The notes beneath the pieces were generated by a model. It was not told the DNA's origin and ran no database searches. It saw only the letters and a list, made by a program, of their open reading frames with translations. DNA of 8,926 nucleotides, from the NCBI GenBank assembly GCA_021739805.1, contig JAIPBB010000220.1, positions 1-8,926 on the forward strand, written 5' to 3'. Of the stretch, positions 6,025 through 8,926 are shown in pieces. Source of the DNA: Saprospiraceae bacterium. GTDB lineage: Bacteria > Bacteroidota > Bacteroidia > Bacteroidales > JAIPBB01. A program made the translations under genes and the position numbers. Every line of letters starts with the position of its first letter. Positions within the stretch are counted from its first letter, which is position 1.

Positions 6025-6108
6025 TTAAGGTTGTAACCTACAAAAAATGCAAATAATTGTAGGTTGTAACCTACAAAAAGATATTAAAGCTGTAGGTTGT
6101 AACCTACA
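6025..6108. repeat. Three 18-bp palindromes at exact 33-bp period
   Basis: TGTAGGTTGTAACCTACA (8-bp arms around central GT) occurs perfectly at 6058-6075 and 6091-6108. A third copy at 6025-6042 has two changes in its left arm (TTAAGGTT). Starts are 33 bp apart both times, with 15-bp spacers of unlike, A-rich sequence. The array fills the region 20-103 bp upstream of the ATPase ATG. It could be a multi-site operator for autoregulation, a recognition site for the ATPase, or a series of leader hairpins. No -7 box is clear in the stretch. Confidence 0.9.
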
Positions 6109-6167
6109 AATTAAGGATAATTTTTTTGATTTATTTTCTTGGAAATATTTAGTAAAAAGAATTATGG

Positions 6168-6956
6168 CTATTTGTAATTTGCAAACAATCCAATCATTTC
6201 ATCAAAAATCAATTCATTTGTCGCAATAATTTCCTTGCCGAAAATATAATTTTTATTTCCTGCAAAATCAGCAATTTTACCTCCGGCTTGTTTTATAATA
6301 AGAACTCCTGCGGCTACATCCCATGCTCCAAGCCCATATTCGTAAAAGCCATCAAAACGTCCACAGGCAACATAACACATATCGACAGCGGCACTTCCCA
6401 AACGGCGAATTCCACGTGTGTTAATTATCATCCATTCAAATATTTTAAGATAAGAAACAAAGTCTTTATAATCGGAGTATGGAAAGCCTGTTGCCAGTAA
6501 CGAATTATTAAGTTTTGCAGTTTTTGATACTTTAATTTCGTTTTCATTTAAATAAGCTTTGCTTCCTTTCCAGGCATAAAAACATTCTTTAAGGTTCGGC
6601 TCATAAACAACACCAACAACTACTTCATCGTCTTTCATCAGGGCAATGCTGATGCAAAACAGCGGAACAGAATGTATGAAATTTGTTGTGCCATCAAGTG
6701 GGTCAACTATCCATTTATACTGTTTGTTTTCCTGTTTAATTGTATTTTCTTCTGTTATGAAAGCAGCTTCGGGTAGAATTTCTGACAGTCCTTTAATAAG
6801 CATTTTTTCAGATGCGATGTCAACATTAGTCACATAATTGTGTTTGCCTTTTTCATTAACATTTTCTGAATTAAGTTTATGAACTTCTTTCATAAGAAAT
6901 TCACCTACTTCTTTCTCCAGTTCAATTACTTTTTTACAAATGCTTTCTAAATTCAC
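6168..6956 (-). CDS. Inositol monophosphatase family protein
   Basis: A Mg-dependent, Li-sensitive phosphatase fold (IMPase/SuhB family). Natural substrate is uncertain: inositol-1-phosphate or a related sugar or nucleotide phosphate. At 262 residues it is full length. The metal site is complete: Glu69-Glu70 (FITEEN), Asp85 and Asp88 in WIVDPLDGTTNF (82-93), and Asp213 in AWDVAAG (211-217). The RRLGSAAVDMCYVACGRFDGFYE stretch (184-206) is also typical. The start is GTG at 6956: an in-frame TAA lies 18 nt upstream, no ATG intervenes, and the next Met (residue 22) would cut into the conserved N-terminal helix. A weak -7-like TAACTTG (minus strand, 6981-6987) lies 24 nt before it. It follows lgt on the same strand after a repeat-filled 199-bp gap. 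Confidence 0.93.
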   Translation of the reverse strand: MNLESICKKVIELEKEVGEFLMKEVHKLNSENVNEKGKHNYVTNVDIASEKMLIKGLSEILPEAAFITEENTIKQENKQYKWIVDPLDGTTNFIHSVPLFCISIALMKDDEVVVGVVYEPNLKECFYAWKGSKAYLNENEIKVSKTAKLNNSLLATGFPYSDYKDFVSYLKIFEWMIINTRGIRRLGSAAVDMCYVACGRFDGFYEYGLGAWDVAAGVLIIKQAGGKIADFAGNKNYIFGKEIIATNELIFDEMIGLFANYK

Positions 6957-7012
6957 TTTGATTAAGTTTTAATTTGTGTTCAAGTTAAATATAAGGACTA
7001 ATTACTGATTTT

Positions 7013-7107
7013 AAGTTTCAAGTTTCGGGTTTCATTTCGACTCCGCTCAATGACCCTAGAACGGACACTGAGCGGAGTCGAAGTGCAGGTTTCAAATTTC
7101 AAATTTC
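7013..7107 (-). repeat. Heptamer-flanked palindromic composite, copy 2 (inverted)
   Basis: Read on the minus strand, this is GAAATTT, GAAATTT, GAAACCT (7107-7087), a palindromic element, then GAAACCC, GAAACTT, GAAACTT (7033-7013). The palindrome has arms CACTTCGACTCCGCTCAGTG (minus strand, 7085-7066) and CATTGAGCGGAGTCGAAATG (7052-7033). Its 14-bp core is perfect (7036-7049 with 7069-7082) around a 19-nt loop. Order and orientation of parts match copy 1 at 804-890. As there, it sits between two co-directional genes (lgt and the IMPase gene) and is oriented with them. Confidence 0.85.
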
Positions 7108-7110
7108 TAA

Positions 7111-7133
7111 GTACTAATCGACTACGTACTAAT
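7111..7133. repeat. GTACTAAT direct repeat near the lgt 3' end
   Basis: GTACTAAT occurs at 7111-7118 and 7126-7133, 15 bp apart, joined by CGACTAC. It lies just downstream of the lgt stop. No intrinsic terminator with a T tract is seen between lgt and the palindromic element. Confidence 0.5.
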
Positions 7134-7155
7134 ATATATTTTCCGAAGTATTTAA

Positions 7156-8367
7156 TCAGCCTACCGTTTGTTGTTTTCTTAGTACTCTTTTATTCCAGTA
7201 TTTAAAGAAAAATATTAATCCAATTCCAACTAAAACCAGGCAAGTTGAAATGATTTCTGCTTGAGTAACTTGCATACCAAGAAAATCCATTTTTGAGTTT
7301 ACCCTGATTTTTTCGATAAAGAATCTTTCAAATCCATTCATAATTATCATTATAGCAAACAGAGTTCCTGGGATTTTTATGTATTTTCTTATTGACCATA
7401 AAACACCGAAAAATATAGTATTTATGATAGTTTCATAAAAAGATGTAGGAAACACAGGTTCATCAAGAACACAACAATATTTTCCACCACATTGATGCAT
7501 TGGAATTCCTTCACTTATTACATTATTAGGAAAGTCGAATGCCCACATCCAGTCGGGTAGAAATGAAAGCCATGCAGGTTTAAGCAGATAAACTCCATCG
7601 GTAACGCCCGGGCTGGCATAAGCTAAATTAACTACTCCCCAGCATCCGTCGCCAGAAAGTTGACAACCAATTCTACCGGTAGCATAAGCAAGCAGAATTG
7701 CAGGAGCTGCAACATCCATCATTTGTAAAAGATTGATCCCTACTTTTCTACAATAGATAAAAACTCCAATAAATCCAGCAATTAATCCTCCATAAAATGT
7801 TAATCCTCCTGCCGAGAAAAGTGAGCCTAATGGGTCTTCCAGGAAATCTTGAGGGTATTCAAATTGATGGAATATTTTTGCTCCAATAACTCCTGAAACA
7901 GCAGCCCATAATAAAATATTTCCTGCAAGCTGATGCGGATAAATTTTTTCTTCTTTTTCAATAGGAGTATCAAGTATTTCCTTTTTCTTGCTTCGATAAT
8001 TAAGATAAATTAAAATTGCAGCAATGATTATTCCACTGAAAAAACTTCCCTGCGTTGAAAGAACAAAAGCCGCAGGGTCATGCGAAAAACTGGAATAATC
8101 AAAAACTATCCCCAGGAATTTGAATCCAATTACAAAACCAAAAATTCCAGAAATAGCTAGTTCGCCTATGCTTGCCGGCTTTCCTATCGTGACTTTTTGA
8201 AGCCTGAAATTTAAAATACCTTCTTTTTCTTTTCTTTTAAATCCTCTTACAATAATAATATAGCCAACTACAAAAGCTGTTGCCAGCATAAAACCATAAG
8301 TTGGAATTGGAAAATTAACTTCAATACCGAAAAGTTTACTGATTAAATGACCTATTGTTGGGTACAT
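7156..8367 (-). CDS. lgt: Prolipoprotein diacylglyceryl transferase, enlarged form
   Basis: Lgt moves diacylglycerol from phosphatidylglycerol to the lipobox cysteine of prolipoproteins in the inner membrane. Recognisable parts are PIPTYGFMLATAF (20-32, matching the first-helix Tyr26 region of E. coli), GGLTFYGGLIAG (187-198), GRIGCQLSGDGCWG (231-244), PVFPTSFYE (304-312) and NGFERFFIEKIR (344-355, Arg348 equivalent to Arg239). The protein has 403 residues against about 290 in E. coli. Much of the excess is residues 65-145, and residues 79-124 align without gaps to 160-205 (14 identities), indicating an internal duplication. Tyr192 replaces the usual active-site His103, and Cys235 the Asn146. 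A second insert (about 250-303) carries Cys293, Cys298 and Cys299. These may be lineage traits and need not mean loss of activity. The ATG at 8367 has a -7 box 26 nt upstream. No other lgt is visible. Confidence 0.93.
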   Translation of the reverse strand: MYPTIGHLISKLFGIEVNFPIPTYGFMLATAFVVGYIIIVRGFKRKEKEGILNFRLQKVTIGKPASIGELAISGIFGFVIGFKFLGIVFDYSSFSHDPAAFVLSTQGSFFSGIIIAAILIYLNYRSKKKEILDTPIEKEEKIYPHQLAGNILLWAAVSGVIGAKIFHQFEYPQDFLEDPLGSLFSAGGLTFYGGLIAGFIGVFIYCRKVGINLLQMMDVAAPAILLAYATGRIGCQLSGDGCWGVVNLAYASPGVTDGVYLLKPAWLSFLPDWMWAFDFPNNVISEGIPMHQCGGKYCCVLDEPVFPTSFYETIINTIFFGVLWSIRKYIKIPGTLFAIMIIMNGFERFFIEKIRVNSKMDFLGMQVTQAEIISTCLVLVGIGLIFFFKYWNKRVLRKQQTVG

Positions 8368-8393
8368 ATCATATGTGTTTTTGATTTGAAATG

Positions 8394-8401
8394 CAAAATT
8401 A
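8394..8401 (-). promoter_or_regulatory. Bacteroidota-type -7 box TAATTTTG before lgt
   Basis: On the minus strand TAATTTTG followed by C lies 26 nt before the lgt ATG and fits TAnnTTTG. A T-rich stretch (GTTTTAG) lies about 17-19 nt further upstream as a poor -33 candidate. Confidence 0.5.
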
Positions 8402-8520
8402 AGGTTTATTGTTTAACTAAAACTGACACATATTTATATTTATTTTTGTTTTATGTTAAATATTTATTAGATTTGTTGTTAAGCTGTAATTATAATTTGA
8501 AGTTATGTAATGCCCATGCA

Positions 8521-8528
8521 CAAAAGTA
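8521..8528 (-). promoter_or_regulatory. Second leftward -7 box, TACTTTTG
   Basis: Minus-strand TACTTTTG followed by TGC fits the same -7 consensus and is preceded by a T7 run. It would give lgt a leader of about 145 nt, or drive an unannotated RNA in the 283-bp gap between lgt and the gene at 8651. Apart from this, the box at 8394 and the hairpin at 8590, I see nothing in that gap; the plus-strand open frame across it looks like chance. Confidence 0.35.
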
Positions 8529-8589
8529 CAAAAAAATGATAATACGGATGTCTATTGTGATAGTGAAATTCAATGTTAAGTGCTGATTA

Positions 8590-8603
8590 GGGTTGAAAAA
8601 CCC
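8590..8603 (+). other. Small GAAA-tetraloop hairpin upstream of the last gene
   Basis: GGGTT-GAAA-AACCC forms a perfect 5-bp stem closed by a GNRA-type tetraloop, 47 nt before the ATG at 8651. It could be a leader hairpin. There is no following T tract, so it is not a typical terminator. Confidence 0.35.
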
Positions 8604-8650
8604 AATAAATTGAAAACTCAAATATTTGGTAAATATTAAAATTTAAACAG

Positions 8651-8905
8651 ATGAAAAAAATAATGCTTTTATTAGTCTTAGTATTTTGTATTTCAGTAAT
8701 ATATTCACAAAAGTTTTACGTAAAAGGCTCAATTGAATATAGTCTCGGATTATTAAATGACAAGCAAGTTGCTTACTCAACAGTATATAGGTGGGTTCTA
8801 AAAATTCATTTTTTCTCTTTAGATTTAAAAAAATCACAGAACCCATTAAACGATTTTCTTAAATCATATCAAAATTACAATATTAATTTTAATTATCACA
8901 TATAA
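8651..8905 (+). CDS. Short secreted protein, possibly a truncated outer-membrane protein
   Basis: 84 residues. MKKIMLLLVLVFCISVIYSQ is a clear signal peptide with cleavage likely near residue 19-20 (YSQ), a form common in Bacteroidota exported proteins. KFYVKGSIEYSLGLL after it resembles the first strand of an outer-membrane beta-barrel. The rest (about 45-84, rich in Asn, Tyr, Phe, Lys) does not look like barrel strands, and the gene stops at 8903-8905. Neither other forward frame stays open around 8780-8800, so a single frameshift does not restore a longer protein. The ATG has an A-rich leader and only a weak -7-like AATATTTG at 8624-8631. It may be a genuine small secreted protein or the remnant of a larger gene. 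I do not recognise a family. Confidence 0.55.
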   Translation: MKKIMLLLVLVFCISVIYSQKFYVKGSIEYSLGLLNDKQVAYSTVYRWVLKIHFFSLDLKKSQNPLNDFLKSYQNYNINFNYHI

Positions 8906-8926
8906 AAAGTATCTTTTTTTAAACTA

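Noticed and set aside
6025..6108. Minimal CRISPR array
   Set aside because: Repeats are 18 bp, perfectly palindromic, with 15-bp spacers, and no cas genes are present. Too short for a CRISPR array; operator or recognition sites fit better.
6170..6184. Apparent fourth palindrome copy (TTTGTAATTTGCAAA, also read as CNLQ)
   Set aside because: Only about 11 of 18 positions match, the spacing (75 bp from copy 3) breaks the 33-bp period, and it is the coding end of the IMPase gene.
6047..6229. Plus-strand 60-codon open frame with a repeated VGCNLQ peptide at an 11-residue period
   Set aside because: The peptide periodicity follows directly from 33 bp being a multiple of three; the first palindrome copy is interrupted in this frame by TAA, and the frame runs into the 3' end of the IMPase gene. 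Better explained as a DNA-level repeat, though a tiny peptide cannot be excluded.
8347..8586. Plus-strand 79-codon open frame upstream of the last gene
   Set aside because: Overlaps the lgt start and its promoter box; composition is that of translated AT-rich intergenic DNA with no recognisable domain.
8904..8920. AAAAAG-TAT-CTTTTT hairpin as a terminator of the last gene
   Set aside because: The stem is nearly all A-T and overlaps the stop codon; too weak to call in such AT-rich sequence.

Overview
The window is AT-rich chromosomal DNA from a Gram-negative bacterium, most likely a member of the Bacteroidota. Four things point there. First, promoter-like boxes of the Bacteroidota -7 type (TAnnTTTG, with no clear Shine-Dalgarno) stand 17-26 nt before several starts. 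Second, lipid A synthesis (lpxB) and lipoprotein maturation (lgt) genes are present. Third, Lgt carries a GRIGCQLSGDG variant of its signature. Fourth, the gaps between genes are full of short dispersed and tandem repeats (GAAACCY heptamers, TTCGACTCCGCTCA palindromes, GAGTGCCTA nonamers). I cannot assign a genus.

Left half, plus strand: a DUF502 membrane protein (131-709), surE (1011-1781), a small three-helix membrane protein overlapping surE by 8 nt (1774-2052), lpxB (2252-3379) and an exported SpoIID/LytB-domain protein (3631-4800). The theme is envelope housekeeping: nucleotide/phosphate clean-up, lipid A disaccharide synthesis and a peptidoglycan-acting secreted protein.

Right half, minus strand, transcribed toward the centre: lgt (8367-7156), an inositol-monophosphatase-family gene with a GTG start (6956-6168) and an AAA ATPase of the DUF4143 type (6005-4815). 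The ATPase ends 14 bp from the end of the SpoIID gene (convergent). It looks like accessory cargo at the boundary between the two clusters. Immediately upstream of it lie three copies of an 18-bp palindrome at an exact 33-bp period. At the right edge a short gene for a secreted protein (8651-8905) reads away from lgt.

The most unusual content lies between genes and inside Lgt: (a) the three-copy 33-bp-period palindrome array beside the ATPase; (b) a composite repeat of heptamers plus a 14-bp-arm palindrome with a conserved 19-nt loop, present at 804-947 and inverted at 7013-7107, both times co-oriented with the flanking genes; (c) an alternative-pairing arrangement in the first copy; (d) a 9-mer array that supplies the lpxB stop codon; (e) an internal duplication in Lgt, with the usual catalytic His and signature Asn replaced. 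I do not see an unmistakable new defence or mobile system. The ATPase with its palindrome array is the best candidate for something undescribed.
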